A stretch of DNA of 64,000 nucleotides from Streptomyces sp. B21-105 (GCF_036898465.1 NZ_JARUMJ010000001.1:1612001-1676000), one strand, 5' to 3'; positions 25,161 through 34,289 are shown, numbered from the stretch's first letter. Notes: generated by a model not told the origin, from the sequence alone. Translations and numbers: made by a program.

Positions 25161-26622
25161 CAGGGCCCCGGCGTTTGCCCGGGTCGTCCGGTTTGATCAT
25201 GTGATGCCGTAGAGGCTGAGGACGAGGGTGCGTTCGGTGTGGGCTCGGCGGCCGGCGGCGGTGTTGACGTACCCGGCAAGCTTGAGCGCACCGCGGATCA
25301 GGTCGCGGACGGCGGCGAGGACTGAGGGCGTGTTGTGGGTCCTGACCTGGGACTTGTCCTCGTTGAAGGTCACATCCCGACACCAGTGGACGGTGTTCTC
25401 CACGGTCCAGTGCCCGCGAGCCCATGAAGCGATCTCGGCGGCACTCGCTTCCTCGGCGGGCAGGTCGGTGATGGCGTAGACGGTCTCGCTGGACCACTTC
25501 TTCGCTCCGTAGAGACGGCGTCTGCGCTGGATGCGCAGGACCTGGGCCGCGTGGGGAAAGAGCAGGCCGTTGACGGTGACGACCTGGACGAGACGCTGTT
25601 CGTGGCGGCCGTGGCCGCGGGCGTCGTCACGGTGGATGACGGGGATCTCCTTCCAGGGCAGGGCGTGGAGCTGACGGGCTTGGCCGCGCTGGTTGTTCTT
25701 GATGGTCAGCAGGTAGTGGGCGCCGCGTTCGTGCAGGTAGGTGGCGTGGTCGCGTTGGGCGTGGAGGGCGTCGGCGGTGACGACGGCCCCCTTGAGATCG
25801 GCGTCGTCGAGCTGGTCGAGCAGGGGTTGGAACTCGGGGATTTCGTTGGTCATCGCGCCGATCTCGCGGGAGGCGAGGGTGATGCCGTCGCCGTGCCGGA
25901 CGGCGGAGAGCACGAAGACCCGGCTGCCGTCCGGGCGCTTCGCACTGCGCAGGCACTTGCCGTCCACCGCGATGGCCCGGCGCCGGGAGCGCACCGGTTC
26001 GGCGCGGGCGGCCGCCCGGTGGGCGCGGCGCTGTTCGCGTTCGATGCCGCCGTCGGGCATGAGCGGCTCGGGAGAGTGGGACACCGTGGACAGCAGGGGC
26101 CGCAGGTGGTCGTAGCCGGCCGCGCTGACCTCACCGGGATCGAGCCGCCCCAGAACGGTGCGCAAGGTCTTCTCGCTCGGGATCCGGTAGCGGCCGCGCA
26201 ACGGATGGTAGGGCAGACCGAAAGCGGCCAGTTCCTCAGGCGTCGCACGTCGGCACCACTCCGCCGCCGCGGTGATGGAGTCATGGCCCGCCGGGGTCAT
26301 CGCACAGACCACCAGGGCCAGCAGCGAGGAGACCCGGTAGCGCACCCCGCACGCCCCGCGAGGATCGGTGACCGACTCGAACTCGGCAACCAGGCCGCGG
26401 ACTTGGTCTCGCGCGGCATCCGAGCCGAGGGCCTCCAGGCGGGGCGCCGGAGAGACGGGAACGACGGCAGGGGATGATGGAGGAACGAACACGGCACCTT
26501 CGTGGATCTTGCAGCGTAGAGAACTCCATGATCCACAGGTGCCGTGTTCATCTGCTTCCGAGGCCCGCCAGCATGATCAACCGGCCCAGGCCGGGGCGAT
26601 CCGGGCAAACGCCGGGGCCCTG
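25161..26622. mobile_element. complete ISAs1-type insertion sequence with 10-bp target duplication
   Basis: The left end starts CAGGGCCCCGGCGTTTGCCC at 25161; the right end, read inward from 26622 on the other strand, has the same first 22 bases, one change, and then three more matches; both ends go on to a shared GGTT(T)GATCATG segment. Immediately outside, CCTCCGACAC occurs at 25151-25160 and again at 26623-26632, a perfect 10-bp direct repeat. These define a 1462-bp element carrying a single transposase gene whose stop codon lies inside the left terminal repeat. The intact ends and duplication suggest fairly recent insertion. Confidence 0.93.
25197..26492 (-). CDS. ISAs1-family DDE transposase
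   Basis: 431 residues. The N-terminal DDE_Tnp_1-associated domain contains SSLLALVVCAMTPAGHDSITAAAEWCRRATPEELAAFGLP. The DDE triad is visible: first Asp in RRRAIAVDGKCLR, second in LKGAVVTADALHAQRDHATYL, Glu in ARGHWTVENTVHWCRDVTFNEDKS, which is the family signature W-x-V-E-N-x-x-H-W-x-x-D. The frame is uninterrupted and occupies almost all of the element, so the copy may be active. The ATG at 26492 leaves about 130 bp to the right end for the promoter. Confidence 0.93.
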   Translation of the reverse strand: MFVPPSSPAVVPVSPAPRLEALGSDAARDQVRGLVAEFESVTDPRGACGVRYRVSSLLALVVCAMTPAGHDSITAAAEWCRRATPEELAAFGLPYHPLRGRYRIPSEKTLRTVLGRLDPGEVSAAGYDHLRPLLSTVSHSPEPLMPDGGIEREQRRAHRAAARAEPVRSRRRAIAVDGKCLRSAKRPDGSRVFVLSAVRHGDGITLASREIGAMTNEIPEFQPLLDQLDDADLKGAVVTADALHAQRDHATYLHERGAHYLLTIKNNQRGQARQLHALPWKEIPVIHRDDARGHGRHEQRLVQVVTVNGLLFPHAAQVLRIQRRRRLYGAKKWSSETVYAITDLPAEEASAAEIASWARGHWTVENTVHWCRDVTFNEDKSQVRTHNTPSVLAAVRDLIRGALKLAGYVNTAAGRRAHTERTLVLSLYGIT

Positions 26623-26906
26623 CCTCCGACACCTCCTGCCCGCTACCTCAGGCGTGCGCCACGGCTTGACGAACGGCATTAGGAATCGCCGACCGCAGCC
26701 CCCGTTTTTTGGGGCCCCGGCCACGTGCTGAGATCCAGGGCTTGCCGTCGGCCCTCACTCGTGTCGTGGTTCTGAGCGCGCCAATCCGGCATGACTCGGT
26801 TCGGTGGCAAAAAGACTAAGTTCAATTTCGAAACAATGAAATCCGGAGCTCACCCGAGACACCAGCCGGACTATAGATTTGCCCACCAAGAGCCACGGAA
26901 AGCGAA
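26623..26906. other. non-coding stretch right of the ISAs1 element
   Basis: Begins with the second copy of the target duplication. No gene is recognisable. A C-run/G-run pair around a T-run (CCCCGTTTTTTGGGG at about 26703-26717) could be a short hairpin. The composition drops to clearly lower GC from about 26760 onward and stays low through the secreted-protein gene. Confidence 0.4.
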
Positions 26907-26935
26907 ACGACCTGCCAACGGAGTCGGCAGGTCGT
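26907..26935 (-). terminator. terminator of the low-GC secreted-protein gene
   Basis: ACGACCTGCC at 26907-26916 pairs perfectly with GGCAGGTCGT at 26926-26935 around a 9-base loop. On the minus strand the hairpin follows the stop codon at 26969 by 33 bp and is followed by TTTCGCTTTCC, so it looks like an intrinsic terminator. Confidence 0.75.
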
Positions 26936-26968
26936 CACGAAGGATCGAGCTTCTTTAAGGCCAGTCAG

Positions 26969-27490
26969 CTACTTTCTCGTTATCCATATAGCAACCGACG
27001 ACACCTGGTCATTCCACGGCAAATTGGGTATGCCTTGATCGAAATTGAAGCGCTGGGCATTGTTGGAGCTGCTCGCCCTGAACCGTGTTTCGTACTCTCC
27101 GAGCGGCACCTGCCCGCCATTGTCTCGATAAAATTGCTGATGAATCGTGACTGTTTCATTCGGGTGATTGGCGCGCGACATCACACTCCCGAGAATGCGA
27201 AAGGAGGACATGGTGTCGCTCTGGTCGCGGTACAGTTCATGGAGGTCAATTGTCGATACCGTCGGCCCGTCATCGAAATTCACTGACCATCTGCTACTCG
27301 AGCCACTACCTCCCGCACACTGGTAATTCGTGTCGCAATACCCCACAGCAGTGAAGGTGGAATTGGCGAACGCAGCGGAAGGATTTGCGACCACAACGCC
27401 CGACGCGGCGAGAATAGTCGCAAGGCTCGTAAGAACGCGACGCTTTGGCGAACTTGATTGAGTCTTTGGCGTCACTCCAGAGGTTCGCAT
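26969..27490 (-). CDS. secreted small protein with betagamma-crystallin-like motifs
   Basis: 173 residues from ATG 27490, with GGAG six bases upstream (GGAGATCTCATG). A long signal peptide ends in NPSAAFA-NS, so the mature part is about 130 residues. The mature sequence has YCDTNYQC near its start and two segments that fit the calcium-clamp motif (N/D)(N/D)xx(S/T)S of microbial betagamma-crystallins: WNDQVSSVAIWI at the C-terminus exactly, and QSDTMSSFRI in the middle less exactly. I do not recognise a named family. GC content is clearly lower than in neighbours and codons with A/T in third position are frequent, which suggests recent transfer. It could be an extracellular calcium-binding or inhibitor-like protein. 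The function is unknown. Confidence 0.6.
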   Translation of the reverse strand: MRTSGVTPKTQSSSPKRRVLTSLATILAASGVVVANPSAAFANSTFTAVGYCDTNYQCAGGSGSSSRWSVNFDDGPTVSTIDLHELYRDQSDTMSSFRILGSVMSRANHPNETVTIHQQFYRDNGGQVPLGEYETRFRASSSNNAQRFNFDQGIPNLPWNDQVSSVAIWITRK

Positions 27491-27893
27491 GAGATCTCCA
27501 AGAGTGCGAATTTTCAGATTCACTACACGTCCTCTCTGCAGGCGAGGTGTTTTAAAAGGCGCTTTCAGGAAGAAGCATACCGGCCCAAGCACTGGTTGGC
27601 CCCCGTTACGTCCGGGGCTTCCGTTCGCGCTCATCTTCGCGCTGTCTCGGCGTGGGCACCTCGACCGAAAGGCCAGAAACCTGCAGACCTTGACCCGCAG
27701 TCTGGCCGAATGGCTGAGGCGATTGGCGATCTGAAGTGCTAGCAGTTCGCTCCCGCCGTGGTTGCGTCCATGGAGATGGTGTACGGGTTCGACCTGATCC
27801 GGGGGTTTGCTCCGGCGTCGGGATGAGGCCCGCATAGATGAACGGCCACCGGCTGATCTTCGAGGTGTCGAAGCCTCGAAGGAGATCAGCACG
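27491..27893. other. promoter of secreted-protein gene and left flank of IS256-type element
   Basis: The AT-rich part up to about 27560 is the probable promoter of the minus-strand gene. The rest contains no gene I can support. Near 27838, GAACGGCCACCGGCTGATCT resembles the inverted form of a segment at about 29139-29160, so the IS256-type element probably starts slightly before 27840, but its outer end is too degenerate to place. Confidence 0.4.
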
Positions 27894-29131
27894 ATGACCG
27901 CATCCGACAGTCTGCCCCTGCACGCCCTCGCCGAAGACAACCTCGCCGCGGCGAGTCCCGATCTGCTGCGCGCGATGGTCAAGACGTTCGCTGACGCGCT
28001 CATGTCCGCGGAGGCGGATGCCCTCTGCAATGCTGAATACGGGCAGGTCAGCGAAGAGAGAGTCAACCACCGGAACGGATATCGCCCGCGCGAGTGGGAC
28101 ACGAGGGCCGGCACCGTCGAACTCGCCATCCCCAAGCTCAGGAGCGGGAGTTACTTCCCGCACTGGCTGCTGGAGCGACGTCGCCGGGCCGAGCAGGCCC
28201 TCATCTCGGTGGTCGCCACCGCCTACCTGCTGGGCGTGTCCACCCGCCGTGTCGAGAAGCTCGCCGAGTCCCTCGGCGTCACCCAGCTGTCGAAGTCCCA
28301 GGTCAGCGCGATGGCGAAGCACCTGGACGAGCAGGTCGCCGCTTCCGCAACCGGCCCCTGGATCAGGGCCCTTACGCGTTCGTCTGGGTGGACGCGCTGA
28401 CCCAGAAGGTCCGCGAGGGCGGCCGGATCATCAACGTCCACGCCTTGATCGCGGTCGGCGTCAACGCCGACGGGCACCGCGAGATCCTCGGCATCGATGT
28501 CGCCACCGCCGAGGACGGCGCCGGCTGGCTGGCCTTCCTGCGCTCGCTGATCGCCCGCGGCCTGTCCGGCGTCCAGCTGGTCATCTCCGACGCGCACGCC
28601 GGCCTGATCGACGCCATCGGCGCGGTCCTGCCCGGCGCGAGCTGGCAGCGATGCCGCACTCATTACGCCCGCAACCTGCTCAGCCAGGTCCCGAAATCGG
28701 CCCAGCCCTGGGTGGCCACGCTGCTGCGGACCGTCTTCGAACAACCCGACACCGACGCCGTGAAGGCCCAGATGCAGCACGTCCTGGACGCGCTGGAGGC
28801 CAAGTTTCCCAAGGCCGCAGCCCACTTGGACACCGCCCAGCACGACCTGCTGGCCTTCACCGCCTTCCCACGCGAGATCTGGCGGCAGATCTGGTCGAAC
28901 AACCCGCAGGAACGGCTGAACAAGGAGATCCGCCGCCGCACCGACGTGGTCGGCATCTTCCCCGACCGCACCGCCGTCATCCGGCTCGTCGGCGCCGTGC
29001 TGGCCGAACAGAACGACGAGTGGACCGAGGCCCGCCGCTACATGGGACTCGACCTGCTGGCCAAAGCCTGCCTCCACCCGATCGAGTCAGAAACCCACGA
29101 GACCGACCTGCCCACCGAACTCACCGCATAG
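27894..29131 (+). pseudogene. IS256/Mutator-family transposase with one frameshift
   Basis: From ATG 27894 (GAAGGAG upstream) the frame reads SPDLLRAMVKTFADALMSAEADALCNAEYGQ and VNHRNGYRPREWDTRAGTVELAIPKLRSGSYFPHWLLERRRRAEQALISVVATAYLLGVSTRRVEKL, typical of Mutator transposases. Near 28350 a frameshift moves it to the +1 frame, which continues GPYAFVWVDALTQKVREGG (first Asp), LVISDAHAGLIDAI (second Asp), WQRCRTHYARNLL and SNNPQERLNKEIRRRTDVVGIFPDR (catalytic Glu) to the stop at 29131. All three catalytic residues are present but in two frames, so the copy is inactive unless the shift is programmed or an error. Confidence 0.85.
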
Positions 29132-29221
29132 CCTCAAAAGGAGATCACCGAGTGGCCGTCAATACACCACTCCAGCGGACGTGACCCCCGCCGTGGTCGC
29201 CAGTCAGGGGCATTGCGTGAA

Positions 29222-29330
29222 CGAGATCTGTCTGGGCGCGGCGATGTAGGTCTGGCGTCCGGCTGTCCTGGCGGAAGACGCTGATGGCGAGGTTGCGCAG
29301 GGAGGCCATGGCGCGGGGCAGCTTGCCGAT
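29222..29330 (-). pseudogene. C-terminal scrap of another transposase
   Basis: Minus frame at about 29330-29240 reads LPRAMASLRNLAISVFRQDSRTPD, close to the end of ISAs1-like transposases, where R-A-M-A-S-L-R-N-L-A-I-x-V-x-R is common. Only about 25 residues remain, cut by the IS256 element on one side. Confidence 0.45.
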
Positions 29331-29343
29331 TTCTCACACACAC

Positions 29344-29376
29344 CGAGGGACCCTGCTATCCAGGCAGGGCCCCTCG
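29344..29376 (-). terminator. hairpin beyond the recombinase relic
   Basis: CGAGGGACCCTGC at 29344-29356 pairs with GCAGGGCCCCTCG at 29364-29376, with one mismatch in 13, around a 7-base loop. It follows the minus-strand stop at 29384 by 8 bp and is probably the terminator of whatever gene once ended there. Confidence 0.6.
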
Positions 29377-29383
29377 AAGCAGC

Positions 29384-29540
29384 TCAGTCACCCAATTCGA
29401 TACCCAAACTGTCCGCGAGTTCGCGGAGGTCTTCAACCGAGATCTGGGGGGCTTTCGCCGCTTGCCGAGATGCCCAACGCTCCAAAATTTCGTCCATGGC
29501 GGCTCTGACCTGCACTTTCTCCAAGTGTCTTGACTCAAGT
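29384..29540 (-). pseudogene. C-terminal end of an unidentified gene
   Basis: The frame reads SRHLEKVQVRAAMDEILERWASRQAAKAP and ISVEDLRELADSLGIELGD to a stop at 29384, with a terminator hairpin just beyond. It is helical and charged and looks like a genuine protein end, but I do not recognise the family. It is joined in another frame to the serine-recombinase relic at about 29540, so its upstream part is lost. Confidence 0.4.
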
Positions 29541-30395
29541 ATCTGACGGAAGGCTTGTGTCCCTTGCGCTTGCCGGTGGGGATGAACAGGTCGGGCTGGA
29601 TCTGCCCGACGGACTCGCCGCCGGCCCGGCGCCGGAGCACGGTGTGCAGCATGTCGTCGGTCATCGCCGGGGGCCGGCCGCCGTGCTTGCCCTTGCGGGC
29701 CGCGGTGTCCAGGCCCTCCAACGTGGACTCGCGGATGTTCTCTCGCTCGGTCTCCGCCATCGCCGCGAAGTACGCGAACAGCAGCTTGCCCGGGCCAGTG
29801 GGGTCGTAGATGCCGGGCAGGGGTCCGGCGAGCATCTCCAGGACCAGGCCGTGGGCGGTGAGGTGGTCGGTGAGCGCGGTGAGTTCGGCGGCGTCGCGGC
29901 CGAGGCGCTTCATCTCGTACACGGTGAAGATGACCCGGCAGTGCGGGGCGTGCGCCTTGACCTCCCGCGCGGTTCGCAGCGCCTTCTCGAACCGGGGCCG
30001 GACCCGCACCCGGGTGCTGATCTTCTCGCTGAAGATCTTGCCCCTCGGGATGCCGTGCTTGCTGAGCGCGTCGAGCTGGGAGTTGAGCGTCGAGCATCGC
30101 GCGTTAGCCGATGTGGATGTCCGCACTCGGCAGGTCCGGGTCGATCGGCGCCGGTGGCGGGGTGCCGGGCCGCCACGGCCGACCCCGGCCCACGGTCGGC
30201 CGGGGTCGGCACCCGCAGCGCCTTCTTCAGCCGGGGCACCTTCGTGAAGCGGCGGGTGTGGTAGGCGGAGGCGACCGCGCCGCCGCGCGAGCGGCACGGG
30301 GAACCGGGCTGGGCGACGCACTTCGGACAGGCGTGCTGTTCGGCGTCGTCGGCGTCCGACCGGTCGGTTGAGGAAGGAAGCCGAGGGTCCGTCAC
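29540..30395 (-). pseudogene. serine recombinase with N-terminal zinc-finger segment, frameshifted
   Basis: From GTG 30395 one frame reads ACPKCVAQPGSPCRSRGGAVASAYHTRRFTKVPRLKKALRVPTP, a C-x2-C / C-x7-H-like metal-binding knuckle. Near 30110 the frame changes and gives ARCSTLNSQLDALSKHGI (resolvase start with the catalytic Ser in R-C-S-T), IFSEKISTRV, FTVYEMKRLGRDAAELTAL (the R-L-x-R-x-x-x-E-L block) and ENIRESTLEGLDTAARKGKHGGRPPAM. This is a small-type resolvase/invertase with a zinc-finger extension that occurs in Streptomyces. It breaks off near 29550 at IPTGKRKGH. At least one frameshift and the missing C-terminal HTH make it inactive. Confidence 0.65.
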
Positions 30396-30669
30396 GGGCC
30401 CGGATCTTCGCACAATGCAAGTCTCAGAAGGAGGCCCGTCCTGCTTCTTAGTGAGAACGGGTTCTGCGAACGAACCCGGGATCGGCGGGGGTCCGGCGGC
30501 CCGCGATTGATCTTGCTCGCGCAAAGGACTGTTCATGAGAGAGCTCTGGATGAGACGGGCAGGCCGGAGATGCCGGCGCCTTCGGAGCGGCCTTGCCATC
30601 CACTCCGCCCCGCAATAACATTACGACAGTAAGCCATACGATCGAAATTCAATGTGTAAGGAGTCCGTC

Positions 30670-31485
30670 ATGGCGACACAACGGCCGGTAGCACTCGTGA
30701 CGGGGGCGTCATCGGGGATCGGTAACGCAACCGCTCGGGCCTTCGTCACAGCCGGGTTCGAGGTGATCGGAACCGGACGGAACACCTCGGGGCTCACCCC
30801 GCCCGCCGGTGTGGCCTTCCTCGACCTCGACGTGACCAGCGACGAATCCGTCACCGCCGCGGTCCGGGAAGTGATCGAACGGTTCGGACGGATCGACGTC
30901 CTGGTCAACAACGCCGGTCTGGGCTCGGCCGGCGCCGCCGAGGAGAGCTCCGTCGCCCAGGCCCAGCGCCTCTTCAACCTCAACTTCTTCGGTCATGTCC
31001 GCATGGCGAAGGCCGTTCTGCCGCACATGCGCACCCAGGGCCGTGGACGTATCGTCAACGTCTCGTCCGTCCTCGGCGTCATCCCGCAGCCCTACATGGC
31101 CCTCTACGCCGCCGCGAAGCACGCCGTCGAGGGCTACTCCGAGTCCCTGGATCACGAGGTCCGCGAGCACGGCGTCCGCGTCCTGCTCGTCGAGCCCGGC
31201 TACACCCGGACCGCCTTCGATGCCAATGCCGCGCAGCCCGACACCCCGCTGCCGCTGTACGCGGAGCGGCGGCGTGTCTTCGACGAAGTGGTCGCCGCGG
31301 CGATGAAGACCGGCGACGACCCCGCCGTCGTCGCCAAGGAGATCGTCACGGCAGCCACCGCCTCGAAGCCGAAGCTGCGCTACACCGCCGGACCGCTCGC
31401 CTCACGCATCACCACCGCGCGACGCCTCGTCCCCGCCGGGATGTTCGACAAGCAGATCCGCAGGTTCAACCGGATGCCCGGCTGA
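30670..31485 (+). CDS. short-chain dehydrogenase/reductase
   Basis: 271 residues from ATG 30670; AAGGAG is eight bases upstream, and the ATG at 30652 lacks a ribosome site. Classical SDR motifs: TGASSGIG (about 11-18), GTGRNTSGL favouring NADP through Arg after strand 2, NNAG (about 84-87), NVSSVLG with the catalytic Ser and YAAAKHA as YxxxK. The C-terminal GPLASRITTARRLVPAGMFDKQIRRFN resembles oxidoreductases of the oxygen-insensitive aldehyde/ketone type. It is the first gene of a set of four (SDR, esterase, quinone oxidoreductase, TetR), with 76 bp to the esterase gene. The substrate is unknown. Confidence 0.85.
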   Translation: MATQRPVALVTGASSGIGNATARAFVTAGFEVIGTGRNTSGLTPPAGVAFLDLDVTSDESVTAAVREVIERFGRIDVLVNNAGLGSAGAAEESSVAQAQRLFNLNFFGHVRMAKAVLPHMRTQGRGRIVNVSSVLGVIPQPYMALYAAAKHAVEGYSESLDHEVREHGVRVLLVEPGYTRTAFDANAAQPDTPLPLYAERRRVFDEVVAAAMKTGDDPAVVAKEIVTAATASKPKLRYTAGPLASRITTARRLVPAGMFDKQIRRFNRMPG

Positions 31486-31561
31486 AACGTCGCACCCGGC
31501 CCATCGACCCGCAGCGCGCGCGAGAGGCGCGTTCAGCTCTGACCTGACAAGGAGCATCACC

Positions 31562-32473
31562 ATGGGAATGAGCACGGAAGCGCAGCAGTTCGCGCAGTTC
31601 CTCGACAGCGTGCGTGCGAAGGCGTCGACGCCGGGACTCGATCTGGCCGTCGTCCGCGACATCGTCGACACACATGCTTCGGCATCGACCGAGCCGGAAG
31701 GCGTCACCTACGCCGACGTGGACGCGGACGGCGTCCCCGCCCTGTGGGTCATCCCCGAGGGCGCCGACCCCGACAAGGCGCTGCTTCACTTCCATTTCGG
31801 CGGATCGGTCGCCGCCTCGATCGCATCGGACCGCAAGGCCGCCGGCCACATCGCCAAGGCGGCCGGAATCCGCTCACTCGTCGTGGGCTTCCGCCTGGCG
31901 CCCGAGCATCCCCACCCGGCGCAGATCGACGACGCCGAGACCGCCTACCGGTGGCTGCTCGCTCAGGGCTACGCGCCGCGGAACATCGGCAGCACCGGCC
32001 ACTCCATCGGAGGCACCCTCGCGATCGCGCTGCCGCTGCGCCTGCTCGCCAAGGGCGAGGCAGTCCCCGGCGCGGTCGTCAGCATCTCGCCCTGGACCGA
32101 CCTCACCATCAGTAACCCGAAGGTGGACGAGAACGAGGAACTCGACAGGATGCTCAGCCGGGGCATCCTCGAGCTGTTCCGAGCGGCTTGGCTGCAGGAC
32201 CCCGGCGTGGACTTCACCGACCCCGCCATCAGCATCGTGAACGCCGACCTGACCGGCCTGCCGCCCACGGCCCTCCACTACGGCGAGCACGAAACGCTTG
32301 CCGGCGATGGCGCCGATTTCGGCCGCCGACTGACCGACTTCAAGATCGTCTCTGAGGTCCGCCCGCTGCCGGAGGGCCAGCACTCGTTCATCCTGGGCGC
32401 GGGACGCGTGCCCGAGGTGGACCGGGCGATCGAGCAGATGGGCCAGTGGCTTCGACGGCACCTCGGCCGCTGA
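31562..32473 (+). CDS. HSL-family esterase/lipase (alpha/beta hydrolase)
   Basis: 303 residues, cytoplasmic. The hormone-sensitive-lipase oxyanion motif appears as HFGGS (78-82, in place of HGGG) and the nucleophile elbow as GHSIGG with Ser 148. FRLAPEHPHPAQIDDAETAYRWLL is the family block that follows the first motif, and the catalytic His is in GQHSFILG near residue 280; the Asp/Glu acid is probably in the HYGEHETL segment region. AAGGAG precedes ATG 31562 at a normal distance. With the surrounding SDR and quinone oxidoreductase it may form a small detoxification or xenobiotic-ester pathway under the TetR repressor at the end of the set. Confidence 0.85.
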   Translation: MGMSTEAQQFAQFLDSVRAKASTPGLDLAVVRDIVDTHASASTEPEGVTYADVDADGVPALWVIPEGADPDKALLHFHFGGSVAASIASDRKAAGHIAKAAGIRSLVVGFRLAPEHPHPAQIDDAETAYRWLLAQGYAPRNIGSTGHSIGGTLAIALPLRLLAKGEAVPGAVVSISPWTDLTISNPKVDENEELDRMLSRGILELFRAAWLQDPGVDFTDPAISIVNADLTGLPPTALHYGEHETLAGDGADFGRRLTDFKIVSEVRPLPEGQHSFILGAGRVPEVDRAIEQMGQWLRRHLGR

Positions 32474-32547
32474 GGTGGAAGCTGCCCGGACATGCGCATC
32501 GTCCGCCGAGAAGACAACCGAGAAGATCACGCGAAGGGACGGCTGAC

Positions 32548-33561
32548 ATGAAGGCGTTCGTCGTCGAGAAGTACGGCAAGGGCGGCCTGCGCGCCGCTGA
32601 TGTTCCCGAGCCCACCGTCGGGGCCGGCGACGTCCTGGTCCAGGTGAGCGCTGCCAGCATCAACCCGCTGGACAAGATGGTCCGCAACGGGGAGTTCAAA
32701 CGACTCCTGAAGTACGAGCTTCCGTTCGTGCTCGGCCATGACGTCGCCGGGATCGTGACGCAGGTCGGGCCGACCGTGCGCGGCTTGACGGTCGGCGACG
32801 AGGTCTACGCACGTCCCCGCGACCTGCGGGTCGGAGGCTTTGCCGAGTTCATTGCGGTCGACCAGGACGACGTCGCGCCCAAGCCGGCGTCACTCACGCT
32901 CCGCGAGGCGGCCGCGGTGCCGCTGGTGGCCCTGGCCGCCTGGCAGATCCTCGTGGAGCGCGCCCACGTGGTGCCGGGCCAGAAAGTGCTCGTCCACGCC
33001 GGTGCCGGTGGCCTCGGATCGACGGCCATCCAGCTCGCCAAGCACTTCGGTGCCACGGTGGCCACGACCACGAACTCCCGCGCCGAGGAGATGGTCAGGA
33101 GCCTCGGCGCCGACACCGTCGTCGACTACACGAAGGAGGACTTCTCGCAGGTGCTGTCCGGCTACGACCTGGTGCTGGACTCCCTTGGCGGGGCGAACCT
33201 CGAGAAGTCGCTGACTGTGCTGAAGCCGGGCGGCCTGGCCATCGGTGTCGCCGGCCCGCCGGACTCCGGGTTCGCCAGGCAACTCGGCGCGCCCTCGTTC
33301 ATGGGCGTGGCCATGAACGCGCTCAGCCGCAAGGTGCGCAAGCAGGCCAAGGCCCTGGGTGTGCGCTATGAGTTCTTCTTCATGCAGGCCAGCGGCGCCC
33401 AGCTCCGTGAACTCGGCGCCCTGTACGACAGCGGACGGCTCCGCCCGGTCATCGACCGGACGTTCCCCTTCGACCGGACGCTCGAGGCGATGGCGTACGT
33501 CGAGCAGGGGCGTACCACGGCCGGAAAGGTCGTGATCTCGATGACGCCCGGCGACGACTGA
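32548..33561 (+). CDS. zinc-independent medium-chain reductase (quinone oxidoreductase type)
   Basis: 337 residues from ATG 32548 (GAAGGGAC upstream; the longer frame from 32446 overlaps the esterase end). MDR fold: N-terminal GroES-like domain with INPLDKMVRNGEF and LPFVLGHDVAGIVTQVG, then the NADPH Rossmann domain with VLVHAGAGGLGSTAIQLAKHFGA (A-x-x-G-x-G). Zinc ligands of alcohol dehydrogenases are lacking. The motif GHDVAG and the pattern R-T-F-P-F-(D)-(R)-T-L-E-A-x-x-Y-V-E-x-G near the C-terminus fit NADPH:quinone/enone reductases. Third gene of the putative operon. Confidence 0.88.
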   Translation: MKAFVVEKYGKGGLRAADVPEPTVGAGDVLVQVSAASINPLDKMVRNGEFKRLLKYELPFVLGHDVAGIVTQVGPTVRGLTVGDEVYARPRDLRVGGFAEFIAVDQDDVAPKPASLTLREAAAVPLVALAAWQILVERAHVVPGQKVLVHAGAGGLGSTAIQLAKHFGATVATTTNSRAEEMVRSLGADTVVDYTKEDFSQVLSGYDLVLDSLGGANLEKSLTVLKPGGLAIGVAGPPDSGFARQLGAPSFMGVAMNALSRKVRKQAKALGVRYEFFFMQASGAQLRELGALYDSGRLRPVIDRTFPFDRTLEAMAYVEQGRTTAGKVVISMTPGDD

Positions 33562-33698
33562 ACCAGGCCGGCCGCGCAGAAGGCGTGGCGGTGCTCCAAG
33601 ACGCCGCCCGCACACCATTAGAGTGCGTTCGTAATCCAATATGATGGCGAGGCCGGCGGAAAGCGGGCGACCCTTCCGGCGCACGAAGGAGCGAGCGC

Positions 33699-34289
33699 GT
33701 GACTCGTTACGGGAAAGAGCACAAGCAGGCGACCAGGCAGCGGATCATCGAGACCGCCGGCCGCCGGTTCAAGCAGGACGGTATCGATGGCTCGGGCATC
33801 TCGACGCTGATGGCGGACGCCGGACTGACCAACGGTGCCTTCTACGCCCACTTCGCGTCCAAGGACGACCTCGTGGCCGCCTCGGTCGCGGACCAGCTGC
33901 GCACGCAGTACGCCAACGTCATCGACCAGGCGGCCCCCGGCATCGCAGGACTCGAGCAGATCGTGCGGTGGTATCTGTCGCCCCAGCACCGCGACAGCCC
34001 CGACGACGGCTGCCCCTCCGCCGCACTCCTCGATGAGATCGGGCGCTGCCCGCAGGAGACCAAGCAGGCGTACACCGACGGGGTGCTCGCCGTCATCGAC
34101 GGCATCGCCGCCCGCCTGGCGCCCGCCGATCCGCGCTCGGCGCACACGAAGACCCTCAGCGTCTACGCCATGATGGTCGGGACACTGCAGCTCTCCCGCG
34201 CCCTGTCTGACCCGCGACTCTCCGACGAACTCCTCGAAGAGGGCATCCGCAACGCCCTCACGCTGCTCAGCGCACAGGAGTCCCGCTGA
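33699..34289 (+). CDS. TetR-family regulator (AcrR/NemR-like)
   Basis: 196 residues from GTG 33699, with GAAGGAGCGAG upstream. The HTH is RIIETAGRRFKQDGIDGSGISTLMADAGLTNGAFYAHFASKDDLV, the form seen in regulators of electrophile-responsive reductases. The C-terminal domain contains GCPSAALLDEIGRCPQETKQAYTDGV with two Cys that could sense thiol-reactive compounds, as in NemR-type proteins; that role is inferred. It follows the SDR-esterase-reductase genes by 138 bp on the same strand and probably represses them and itself. The ending is at a hairpin terminator about 100 bp on. Confidence 0.85.
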   Translation: MTRYGKEHKQATRQRIIETAGRRFKQDGIDGSGISTLMADAGLTNGAFYAHFASKDDLVAASVADQLRTQYANVIDQAAPGIAGLEQIVRWYLSPQHRDSPDDGCPSAALLDEIGRCPQETKQAYTDGVLAVIDGIAARLAPADPRSAHTKTLSVYAMMVGTLQLSRALSDPRLSDELLEEGIRNALTLLSAQESR

